Below, in pieces: positions 55,392 to 62,892 of a stretch of DNA of 64,000 nucleotides. The DNA lies in NCBI RefSeq assembly GCF_011772445.1, contig NZ_WVZN01000047.1, positions 259,712-323,711 on the forward strand, written 5' to 3'. Every line of letters starts with the position of its first letter. Position 1 is the first letter of the stretch. The notes beneath the pieces are model-generated. The model saw only the letters and a program-made list of their open reading frames with translations, had not been told where the DNA came from and ran no database searches. The translations under genes and the position numbers were made by a program. Origin of the DNA: Hydrogenophaga sp. Its GTDB lineage: Bacteria > Pseudomonadota > Gammaproteobacteria > Burkholderiales > Burkholderiaceae_C.

Positions 55392-56333
55392 ATGCCCCCC
55401 ACCCCATTGCCCTCCACGCGCGACAAGCCCCCCAGCCTGCGCGAACAGGCCCTGGCCGCGCTCTGCACGGCCGAGCCCTCGGCCAAGGTGGCGGCGGCGC
55501 ACGCGCTGTGGGAACGCTGGCGCGCCCTGGGCGCGGACGACGAGGCCGCCTGGTCCGCCCCGGTCCCCATCGAAGCCGACCCCGCGAGGCCCCTGCCCGG
55601 CCGCCCCACCCGTCCCGAACTGGTGCCACCGCAGGCCGTGGCCCAGCGCTCGCCCTTCACGCGCGACGGCCTGGCCGCCCTGCTGCACGCCATCGCGCAC
55701 ATCGAGTTCAACGCCATCGACCTGGCGCTGGACGCGCTGTGGCGCTTCCCCGGCCTGCCCCTGGACTACTACCGCCAGTGGCTGCAGGTGGCGCACGAGG
55801 AGGCCACGCACTTCGGGCTGCTGCGCGATCTGCTGGGCGAACTGGGCCACGGCTACGGCGACTTCCCCGCCCACAACGGCCTGTGGGAGATGTGCGTGAA
55901 GACGCAGCACGACCCGCTCGCCCGCATGGCCCTGGTGCCGCGCACCCTGGAGGCGCGCGGCCTGGACGCCACGCCGCTGATCCAGGCGCGTCTGCGCCAG
56001 GTGACGGTGCGCGAGGTGAAGCAGGAGGCGCAGCGCGCGGTCGAGATCCTGGACATCATCCTGCGCGACGAGATCGGGCATGTGGCGGTGGGCAACCGCT
56101 GGTACGGCTGGCTGTGCGCCCAGCAAGGCATCGAGCCGCTGCCGCACTACCGCCGCCTGGCGCGCGAGCACGCGGCGCCGCGGCTGCGGCCGCCGTTCAA
56201 TCTGGAGGCGCGTCGCCGCGCGGGTTTCAACGAAGCTGAGCTGAGCGCACTACGGGCTGAAGACGGCGCATCTGCACGGAGCGGTAGCCCGTCCGTATCT
56301 ACCAGACAGGACGCATCGGAGCGCGTCCGGTGA
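55392..56333 (+). CDS. DUF455 ferritin-like protein
   Basis: A 313-residue DUF455 protein with a ferritin-like helix bundle. Candidate di-iron ligands are in AIAHIEFNAIDLALDALWRF, AHEEATHFGLL and LRDEIGHVAVGNRWYGW. The last 20-25 residues (Ser/Arg-rich, ending DASERVR) do not look like the family and lie where base composition drops, so the native C-terminus may have been replaced by inserted DNA. The function of DUF455 is not established. Confidence 0.85.
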   Translation: MPPTPLPSTRDKPPSLREQALAALCTAEPSAKVAAAHALWERWRALGADDEAAWSAPVPIEADPARPLPGRPTRPELVPPQAVAQRSPFTRDGLAALLHAIAHIEFNAIDLALDALWRFPGLPLDYYRQWLQVAHEEATHFGLLRDLLGELGHGYGDFPAHNGLWEMCVKTQHDPLARMALVPRTLEARGLDATPLIQARLRQVTVREVKQEAQRAVEILDIILRDEIGHVAVGNRWYGWLCAQQGIEPLPHYRRLAREHAAPRLRPPFNLEARRRAGFNEAELSALRAEDGASARSGSPSVSTRQDASERVR

Positions 56334-56435
56334 TTTGAGCCGCAGATCTCTACTTCCACGCGGTAGCGAGTAGGGGCCAGGATCACGTGAATGGATGTTT
56401 GTCAGGTGTGCTCGGAAATCCGAGCCGTCGCGAGG

Positions 56436-57128
56436 TCAGCGACGTACCAAACCGCACTGGCGCAGTCGAATCGCCATCGTCGTGGGGTGAACCTGAAAGA
56501 GATCGACTAGCGACTGAAACTGTTTGCCCCGGAAGCGCTCGACTGCGCCTACCCGGCGGTGAAACGCGAGTGAATGCGGAGAGGAATTCATCAGTGACAT
56601 GTAGTCCTCGCCGATCAGGTCATAGGCCACGTCGTCAGTCAAAGCCAAGTACTCCACCTTAAACATCCCTCGGAACGCTCGTCTAAGTAGGGAGGTGGGT
56701 ACGAGCAAACAACCTGCGAAGTGATTGGCCTGTTGTTCTTCCGGCTCTACCGGGTCTCTTGGCTCCCCCAATCCGTGGATAGGCATTTCCCGATGGTGGT
56801 GCATCCCGGGGTGAAGAAGTAAGTGGCCGATTTCGTGCGCCAACGTGAAGCGTTTCGTCCGCGGCTTCAGTTGGTCGGCAATCGCAATCAATCGTGCGGG
56901 ACGATTGAGAAACCCGCCCAAGCGCATGCCGTACGGGATATCAGGGCAGCTAAGGTCGCCCTCCTGTACCTCAAACTTGAGGTATTTCGCAACCTCCCAG
57001 GGATCGCAGCAATCCAAGCGATGTACCTGCCTGCCCGGCCAGATTGACACTTGGCGGTCCCACATCTCACGTTGCACCTCGAGGGCTTGTTCCTCGATAG
57101 CGCTGTCGGGCAGGAATACGGATGGCAT
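56436..57128 (-). CDS. ImmA/IrrE-family metallopeptidase
   Basis: A 230-residue protein with the zinc protease motif HEIGHLLLH (about residues 96-104) and a downstream EEQQANHFAGCLLVP that supplies the third ligand. This is the M78 (ImmA/IrrE) family, which cleaves repressors or acts in toxin-antitoxin and phage systems. No XRE-type antitoxin gene is adjacent. The codon use and lower GC differ from the flanking chromosome, so it was probably acquired recently. Confidence 0.85.
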   Translation of the reverse strand: MPSVFLPDSAIEEQALEVQREMWDRQVSIWPGRQVHRLDCCDPWEVAKYLKFEVQEGDLSCPDIPYGMRLGGFLNRPARLIAIADQLKPRTKRFTLAHEIGHLLLHPGMHHHREMPIHGLGEPRDPVEPEEQQANHFAGCLLVPTSLLRRAFRGMFKVEYLALTDDVAYDLIGEDYMSLMNSSPHSLAFHRRVGAVERFRGKQFQSLVDLFQVHPTTMAIRLRQCGLVRR

Positions 57129-57280
57129 GCGACAGACTGTAGCTAAAATCCGCCAAAAACGCTATAGGTAGCGCCCAGCATCGGCTTTGCACGCTAGATG
57201 TAGTGGCCTGGGCAGCCAATTCGCTCAAAGATAGTTCGGAAGACATGAATCCATCGGCCAGCTTGAGCGCCGAGAACAGT

Positions 57281-57442
57281 TCATCCAAACAGGCTCTTGA
57301 TGAACACCACAATAACTGCAGCACAAGATCCACCCAGGCACACAGCAACAAGGCGAATAAACAATGCGCCTCCAACAGGGTGGGCGTCCATGGTCTCTAT
57401 GAGCTTCAAGATGCTTGAGAGGGTGTTGAATTTGCGTTTCAC
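57281..57442 (-). CDS. Possible small membrane protein
   Basis: A 53-residue frame starting with GTG at 57442 (GGAG 8 bases upstream). It has a basic N-terminus (KRKFNTLSS), then MDAHPVGGALFIRLVAVCLG and one hydrophobic helix ending VIVVFIKSLFG. No family is recognised. It lies in the inserted low-GC segment and could be a toxin-like peptide or a remnant. A TTG at 57490 would give 69 residues. Confidence 0.35.
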   Translation of the reverse strand: MKRKFNTLSSILKLIETMDAHPVGGALFIRLVAVCLGGSCAAVIVVFIKSLFG

Positions 57443-57517
57443 TGGTGGCTCCGTAGGGCTGATGTACTTTGTATAGGTACTGGTGTTCAAGAAATGCCGT
57501 GCTGGAAAGTGATCTGT

Positions 57518-57649
57518 TCAGGCGGCCTTTCCGTAAGTCGTGAAGCGGTTCTTGAAGTTGTCCACGATGGGCGATGACCAGACAGTGCCATGCTTGTCAC
57601 GACATAAGCGCACTCCGCCATCCGGGACTGGCGATCCTGAACGACCCCT
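57518..57649 (-). pseudogene. Possible 3' fragment of a disrupted gene
   Basis: Minus-strand reading gives CRDKHGTVWSSPIVDNFKNR followed by FTTYGKAA and a stop at 57518-57520. An in-frame stop precedes it at about 57650 and the only start is GTG at 57613 (31 codons). The peptide has an ordinary globular composition, unlike shadow frames, so it may be the tail of a gene cut off by the insertion. Not identified. Confidence 0.25.
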
Positions 57650-57686
57650 TTAGCAGCCCCACCTGCACAAACCGGGACAATCGGGG

Positions 57687-59081
57687 ATGACCTCCGCCGC
57701 CCCGACCGCCTTCAGCACCCTCCCCCTTTCCCCCGCCACGCTGGCCAACCTGGAGCAGCTGGGCTACACGGCCATGACGCCGATCCAGGCCGCCGCATTG
57801 CCGCCGGCCCTGCTGGGCAAGGACCTCATCGCCCAGGCCCAAACCGGCAGCGGCAAGACCGCCGCCTTCGCCCTGGCGCTGCTGGCCAATCTGAACCCGC
57901 GCCGCTTCGCCGTGCAGGCGCTGGTGCTGTGCCCCACGCGCGAGCTGGCTGACCAGGTGAGCACCGAGATCCGCCGCCTGGCGCGCGCGGCGGACAACAT
58001 CAAGCTCGTCACGCTGTGCGGCGGCGTGCCGCTGCGCGGGCAGCTCGCTTCGCTGGAGCACGGTGCGCACATCGTGGTGGGCACGCCGGGCCGCGTGCTG
58101 GACCACCTGGAGCGCGGCAGCCTGCCGCTGGACGCGCTCAACACCCTGGTGCTGGACGAGGCCGACCGCATGCTGGACATGGGCTTCTTCGACGACATCG
58201 CCGCCGTCGCCAGGCGCTGCCCCGCCGCCCGCCAGACGCTGCTGTTCTCCGCCACCTACCCCGAGGGCATCGCCCAGTTGGCCGCGCGCTTCCTGCGCGA
58301 GCCCGTCACCGTGGCGGTGCAGTCCCAACACAGCGGCGAGCGCATCGAGCAGCGCTGGTACGAGGTGAGCGAGACCGAGCGGCTTGACGCGGTGGGCCGG
58401 CTGCTCGCGCACTTTCGGCCGGAGAGCGCGCTGGCCTTCTGCAACACCAAGGCGCAGTGCCGCGACCTGGTGGCCGTGCTGCGCGCCCAGGGCATCAGTG
58501 CGCTGGCGCTGTTCGGCGAGCTGGAGCAGCGCGAGCGCGACCAGGTGCTGGTGCGCTTCGCCAACCGCAGTTGCTCGGTGCTGGTGGCCACCGACGTGGC
58601 CGCGCGCGGGCTCGACATCGCCAGTCTGGCCGCGGTGATCAACGTGGACGTGACGCCCGACCCCGAGGTACACGTCCACCGCATCGGCCGCACCGGGCGC
58701 GCGGGCGAGAGCGGCCTGGCGCTGAACCTGGCCAGCCTGGACGAGATGGGCAGCGTGGGCAAGATCGAGCAACTGCAGGGCCGCGAATCGGCCTGGCATC
58801 CCTTGAGCGAGCTGGTGCCCACGGGCCAGGGTCCGCTGGTGCCGCCCATGGCCACGCTGCACATCCAGGGCGGCCGCAAGGAAAAGATCCGCCCCGGCGA
58901 CGTGCTGGGCGCGCTCACCGCCGACCTGGGCTACACGCGCGAGCAGGTGGGCAAGATCAACGTGAACGAGTGGTCCACCTACGTCGCGGTGGAGCGTGGC
59001 ATCGCCCAGCAGGCGGCGAGCCGGCTCAACGCGGGGCGCATCAAGGGCAAGGGTGTGAAAGTGCGGGTGCTGGAGGACTGA
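57687..59081 (+). CDS. dbpA: ATP-dependent RNA helicase DbpA
   Basis: A 464-residue DEAD-box helicase involved in 50S ribosome assembly. Motifs in order: GYTAMTPIQAAALPP (Q motif), AQTGSGKTAAF, PTRELADQ, VLDEADRML, FSATYPEG, VATDVAARGLDI, HRIGRTGRAGE. The C-terminal RNA-binding domain (KIRPGDVLGALTADLGYTRE and INVNEWSTYVAVER) is the DbpA type, which targets 23S rRNA hairpin 92. Confidence 0.95.
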   Translation: MTSAAPTAFSTLPLSPATLANLEQLGYTAMTPIQAAALPPALLGKDLIAQAQTGSGKTAAFALALLANLNPRRFAVQALVLCPTRELADQVSTEIRRLARAADNIKLVTLCGGVPLRGQLASLEHGAHIVVGTPGRVLDHLERGSLPLDALNTLVLDEADRMLDMGFFDDIAAVARRCPAARQTLLFSATYPEGIAQLAARFLREPVTVAVQSQHSGERIEQRWYEVSETERLDAVGRLLAHFRPESALAFCNTKAQCRDLVAVLRAQGISALALFGELEQRERDQVLVRFANRSCSVLVATDVAARGLDIASLAAVINVDVTPDPEVHVHRIGRTGRAGESGLALNLASLDEMGSVGKIEQLQGRESAWHPLSELVPTGQGPLVPPMATLHIQGGRKEKIRPGDVLGALTADLGYTREQVGKINVNEWSTYVAVERGIAQQAASRLNAGRIKGKGVKVRVLED

Positions 59082-59152
59082 ACCGCGCGCACCAACATTT
59101 GGAGACGTTTGCGGCCGAACCCGCTGGGCGCCCGAGCGTCGAATGGGCACCC

Positions 59153-59737
59153 ATGCGACGCAGAAGCCTTCTCCATTCCCTCGTCCTCGTCCCCGGCGCA
59201 CTCGTCGGCGCCGTGACGGCGCACGCGGCCGACGGCGGCGAGCAGGACGCACCACCGCCCGGCTACGCGGTCTCGACCGGACAACTGCAAGCGGCGGTGG
59301 CGCAACGCTTCCCTCTGCGCTACCCGGTGCCCGGCGTGCTGGACCTGGAGTTGCGCACGCCCCGCCTGCGCCCACTGCCCGAGCAGAACCGCCTGCTGGC
59401 GGAGATGGCGCTGGAGGCCAGCGGCCCGGCCCTGCACCAGACGCACCAGGGCAGCTTCGACGTCGACTTTGCCTTGCGTTATGAGGCCAGCGACCGCACC
59501 GTGCGCGCGCAGGAGCTGCGCCTGAGCCGCCTGCGCTTTCCTTCGCTGCGGCCCGACGTGGTGCGGCTGCTAGACGCCTACGCGCCCTCGATGGCCGCGC
59601 AGTCGCTGCGCGAGGTGGTGCTGCACCAGTTGCAACCCGAGGACCTGAAGGCGATCGACGCGATGGGCATGCAGCCCGGCGAGATCACGGTGACCGACAC
59701 CGGCCTGCGCATAGGACTGGTGCTCAAGCCGCTGTAG
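59153..59737 (+). CDS. DUF1439 exported protein
   Basis: A 194-residue secreted protein. The signal peptide MRRRSLLHSLVLVPGALVGA is followed by a likely cleavage at AHA-AD. The mature part fits DUF1439: LQAAVAQRFPLRYPVPGVL and a beta-rich body with TVTDTGLRIGLVLKPL at the end. Function unknown; in E. coli YceB is a lipoprotein relative, but no lipobox cysteine is present here. It converges on xerD with 6 bp between stops. Confidence 0.85.
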   Translation: MRRRSLLHSLVLVPGALVGAVTAHAADGGEQDAPPPGYAVSTGQLQAAVAQRFPLRYPVPGVLDLELRTPRLRPLPEQNRLLAEMALEASGPALHQTHQGSFDVDFALRYEASDRTVRAQELRLSRLRFPSLRPDVVRLLDAYAPSMAAQSLREVVLHQLQPEDLKAIDAMGMQPGEITVTDTGLRIGLVLKPL

Positions 59738-59743
59738 GCACGC

Positions 59744-60661
59744 TCACCCGCGCGGGTGGTGCTGCGCCACCACGGTCTTCAAGCGCTCGCGCGCCACGTG
59801 CGTGTAGATCGTCGTCGTGGAAATGTCCGCATGGCCCAGCAGCATCTGCACGGCGCGCAGGTCGGCGCCGTGGTTGAGCAGGTGGGTGGCGAAGGCGTGG
59901 CGCAGGGTGTGCGGCGACAGCGGTGCGGTGATGCCGGCGTCGCGCGCGTAGCGCTTCACCAGTTGCCAGAACATCACGCGCGTCATGGCCGAGCCGGCGC
60001 GCGCGCCGCGCGAGGTGACGAACAGGTCCTCGCTCGCCAGGCCGCCCAGGATGGCGGGCCGGCCTTCGGTGAGGTAGCGCTGCAGCCAGTCGCCCGCCAC
60101 CTGGCCGAAGGGCACCAGCCGTTCCTTGTTGCCCTTGCCGGTGATGCGCAGCACCTGCTCCACCAGGCCCAGGTGCCAAGTCTTGAGCGTAACCAGCTCA
60201 CTCACGCGCAGGCCGCTGGCGTACATCAGTTCCAGCATGGTGCGGTCGCGCAGGCCCAGCGGCGTGCCTTCGTCGGGTGCGTTCAACAGCGCCTCCACCT
60301 GCGCCTCGCTCAAGGTCTTGGGCACGCGCAGCGGCTGGCGGGCGGGGGCCAGCCTCAGCGTCGGGTCGGCGGTGATGAAGCGCTCGCGCAGCGCCCAACG
60401 GTAGTAGCGGCGAAAGACCGTGAGGCGCCGGTTGGCCGTGGTGGCGCGCGTCTGCGCGTGGCGTTCGGCGAAGTAGCCGTGGATGTCGGCTTCCTGCGCT
60501 TCGGGCAGCGCTTTGCCCTGCTCGCGCAGCCAGGCGTCGAACAGGGTCAGGTCGCGGCGGTAGGCGTCGAGCGTGTTGCGCGACAGCCCCTCTTCGAGCC
60601 AGAGGCTGTCGATGAAGGCCGACAGCGTGGGGTGCTCGTCGGCCTTCTTCGCTTCGGCCAT
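59744..60661 (-). CDS. xerD: Site-specific tyrosine recombinase XerD
   Basis: A 305-residue tyrosine recombinase. An N-terminal SAM-like domain (LSAFIDSLWLEEGLSRNTLD) precedes the catalytic domain, with Arg in YASGLRVSEL, His-x2-Arg in SPHTLRHAFATHLLNHGADL, and the tyrosine nucleophile in ISTTTIYTHV. With XerC it resolves chromosome dimers at dif. Its ATG at 60661 overlaps the stop of the upstream Bug-receptor gene, an unusual coupling. Confidence 0.95.
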   Translation of the reverse strand: MAEAKKADEHPTLSAFIDSLWLEEGLSRNTLDAYRRDLTLFDAWLREQGKALPEAQEADIHGYFAERHAQTRATTANRRLTVFRRYYRWALRERFITADPTLRLAPARQPLRVPKTLSEAQVEALLNAPDEGTPLGLRDRTMLELMYASGLRVSELVTLKTWHLGLVEQVLRITGKGNKERLVPFGQVAGDWLQRYLTEGRPAILGGLASEDLFVTSRGARAGSAMTRVMFWQLVKRYARDAGITAPLSPHTLRHAFATHLLNHGADLRAVQMLLGHADISTTTIYTHVARERLKTVVAQHHPRG

Positions 60662-61638
60662 CAGTCGAGCTTGAGCTTCTGCTTGGCGACCACTTCCTTG
60701 TAGACGCCGAATTCGGTCTTGATCTGCGCGGCGAACTCGCTGGGCGAGTTGCCCACCACGATCGAGCCCGTGTCCTCGATGCGCTTGCGCACCGCCGGGT
60801 CCTTCAATGCCTCGGCGGCGGCGCCATGGATCTTGCTCACCACGTCGGCCGGCAGGCCCTTGGGGCCGATCAGGCCGTAGTAGGCCATGCGGTTCACCGG
60901 CTCCAGGCCCATCTCCTTGAAGGTCGGCACGTTCGGCAGGGCCGCCACCCGCGCCGGCGCGGCCACCGCCAGCGCCACCAGGCGCCCGGCCAGGATGTGC
61001 GGCAGCGCGGACGGCAGGTTGTCGAAGATGATGGGCACCTGACCACCGATGGTGTCGTTGAGCGCCGGCCCCGCGCCACGGTAGGGGATGTGCGTGATGA
61101 ATGTGCCGGTCAGGCTCTTGAACAGCTCGGTCTGCAGGTGGCCGATGCCGCCGGTGCCCGAGCTGGCGTAGCTGTATTTGCCGGGGTTTTTCTTCACCTC
61201 GGCGATGAAGGCCTTGAGGTCCTTGGCCGGGAAGCTGGGGTGCACCGCGATCACGTTGGGCGTGGCCGCGATGTTCATGATCGGCGTGAAGTCGTTGATC
61301 GTGTCGTACGGGATCTTGGGGTTGATCGCCGGGTTGGCCGCCGTGGTGGAGACCGTGGCCACACCGATGTAGTGGCCGTCGGGCGTGGCGCGCGCGAGTT
61401 CCTGCGCGCCGACCACGCCGCCGCCGCCGGCGCGGTTGAGCACGATCACGTTCTGGCCCAGGGCTTTGCCCAGGGGCTCGGACATGACGCGGCCGATGAT
61501 GTCGGTGGTGCCGCCCGGCGCGAAGGGCACCTGCAGCGTGACGGGTTTGCTCGGGAAGCCCTGCGACAGCGCGGGTCCGGCGGCGAGGATCAGGCCCGCG
61601 GCCAGACCGGCCAGGTTGAAGTTGCGACGTGGGGTCAT
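60661..61638 (-). CDS. Bug-type periplasmic binding protein
   Basis: A 325-residue Bug/TctC receptor. The signal peptide ends near ALSQG. Family stretches are VTLQVPFAPGGTTDIIGRVM, THIPYRGAGPALNDTIGGQV and FDNLPSALPHILAGRLVAL. The ligand is unknown; such receptors bind carboxylates and amino acids. No TctAB subunits are near. The stop overlaps the xerD start. Confidence 0.92.
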   Translation of the reverse strand: MTPRRNFNLAGLAAGLILAAGPALSQGFPSKPVTLQVPFAPGGTTDIIGRVMSEPLGKALGQNVIVLNRAGGGGVVGAQELARATPDGHYIGVATVSTTAANPAINPKIPYDTINDFTPIMNIAATPNVIAVHPSFPAKDLKAFIAEVKKNPGKYSYASSGTGGIGHLQTELFKSLTGTFITHIPYRGAGPALNDTIGGQVPIIFDNLPSALPHILAGRLVALAVAAPARVAALPNVPTFKEMGLEPVNRMAYYGLIGPKGLPADVVSKIHGAAAEALKDPAVRKRIEDTGSIVVGNSPSEFAAQIKTEFGVYKEVVAKQKLKLD

Positions 61639-61858
61639 GCGATGCACTCCATTGGGGAGGGTGGAAAGACAGCGTAGGGGACGCAAGCGACGTGCCCGCG
61701 GCGGCGCCATTGTGGGCCACTCGGCGCATGGGCCCGATCCGTGATCCCACGACTCGGGAAAACCCGCAGGCATCGGTACGCGTTTCCCGCGAGTCCCAAA
61801 CGGCGCCCGCTGGGGTATGGTCCCCGTTCTTCCGTTCAACAACATCAGGAGACATCGC

Positions 61859-62818
61859 ATGCGTCTGATCCGCCAGATCGGCCTGGGCATCAGCCTGGCC
61901 GCCGCGCTCGCCACCAGCGGCGCCGCCCTCGCGCAGCAGCAGTTCGTCAACGTGCTCACCGGCGGCCAGGCCGGCGTCTACTACCCGCTCGGCGTGGCGC
62001 TGGCACAGGTCTATGGCCAGGCCATCCCCAACGCGCGCGCCACGGCGCAGGTCACCAAGGCCTCGGCCGAGAACCTCAACCTGCTGCAGTCCGGCCGCGG
62101 CGAACTCGCCTTCTCCCTGGCCGACGCCGTGTCCGACGCCTGGAACGGCAACGCCGAGGCCGGCTTCACCAGGAAGCTCGACAAGCTGCGCGGTCTCTCG
62201 GCCACGTACAACAACTACGTGCAAATCGTCGCCAGCGCCGAATCGGGCATCAAGACCCTGGCCGACCTCAAGGGCAAGCGCATTTCCGTGGGTGCGGCGC
62301 GCTCGGGCACCGAGCTCAACGCGCGCGCCATCTTCAAGGCCGCGGGCCTGAAGTACGAGGACATGGGCAAGGTCGAGTACCTGCCCTTCGGCGAGTCGGT
62401 GGAGCTGATCAAGAACCGCCAGCTCGACGCGACGCTGCAGTCTGCCGGCCTGGGCGTGGCCTCCATCCGCGACCTGGCCACGGCCGTGAAGATCGTGGTG
62501 GTGCCGATTCCCGCCGACGTGGTCGCCAAGGTGGGCGACGCGGCCTACCAGCCGGCCACCATCCCGGCCAACACCTACGGCGGCCAGACGGCCGACGTGC
62601 CCACGGCCGCGATCCCCAACTTCCTGGTGACGCACGCAGGGGTGTCGGACGATCTGGCCTACCAGATGGCCAAGCAGCTCTACGCCAACCTGGACAAGCT
62701 GCACGCCGCACACAACGCGGCCAAGGCCATCAACCCGGCCAATGCCATCAAGGGCATGCCGGTGCCGCTGCACCCGGGCGCCGAGCGCTACTACAAGGAA
62801 GCGGGCCTCATCAAGTAA
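61859..62818 (+). CDS. TAXI-family TRAP transporter binding protein
   Basis: A 319-residue TAXI-type periplasmic receptor. The signal peptide ends at ALAQQ. The family opening VNVLTGGQAGVYYPLGVALA is followed by ENLNLLQSGRGELAFSLADA and LKGKRISVGAARSGTELNAR. It works with the fused TRAP permease encoded immediately downstream. TAXI systems often import dicarboxylates or amino acids; the ligand is not known here. Confidence 0.93.
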   Translation: MRLIRQIGLGISLAAALATSGAALAQQQFVNVLTGGQAGVYYPLGVALAQVYGQAIPNARATAQVTKASAENLNLLQSGRGELAFSLADAVSDAWNGNAEAGFTRKLDKLRGLSATYNNYVQIVASAESGIKTLADLKGKRISVGAARSGTELNARAIFKAAGLKYEDMGKVEYLPFGESVELIKNRQLDATLQSAGLGVASIRDLATAVKIVVVPIPADVVAKVGDAAYQPATIPANTYGGQTADVPTAAIPNFLVTHAGVSDDLAYQMAKQLYANLDKLHAAHNAAKAINPANAIKGMPVPLHPGAERYYKEAGLIK

Positions 62819-62836
62819 GCCCCCATCGTTGAGGAC

Positions 62837-62866
62837 ACGGCCCCGCATGGGGCCGTTCTGCTTTCT
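62837..62866 (+). terminator. Hairpin between the TAXI receptor and TRAP permease genes
   Basis: ACGGCCCC and GGGGCCGT form a perfect 8-bp stem with the loop GCAT, followed by the T-rich TCTGCTTTCTT. It may act as a partial terminator that keeps permease levels below those of the receptor. Confidence 0.65.
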
Positions 62867-62892
62867 TGCCCGGCCACCGAGTCGAGGAATCC

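Larger units (their letters stand above)
57129..57686. other. Low-GC gap with only gene scraps
   Basis: This 558-bp stretch between the ImmA/IrrE gene and dbpA is lower in GC than its surroundings. I see only one short membrane-protein frame (57281-57442) and a possible 3' gene fragment (57518-57649). Other open frames here overlap these or the peptidase and lack recognisable features. No tRNA, integrase or clear terminal repeats were seen. Confidence 0.6.

Noticed and set aside
57067..57375. A 102-codon frame upstream of the ImmA/IrrE gene considered as a possible antitoxin.
   Set aside because: It overlaps the peptidase start by 62 bp, has no helix-turn-helix pattern and no good ribosome site.
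57203..57418. A 71-codon plus-strand frame in the low-GC insert.
   Set aside because: Ser/Asn/Gln-rich, no domain, and antisense to the more plausible small membrane frame.
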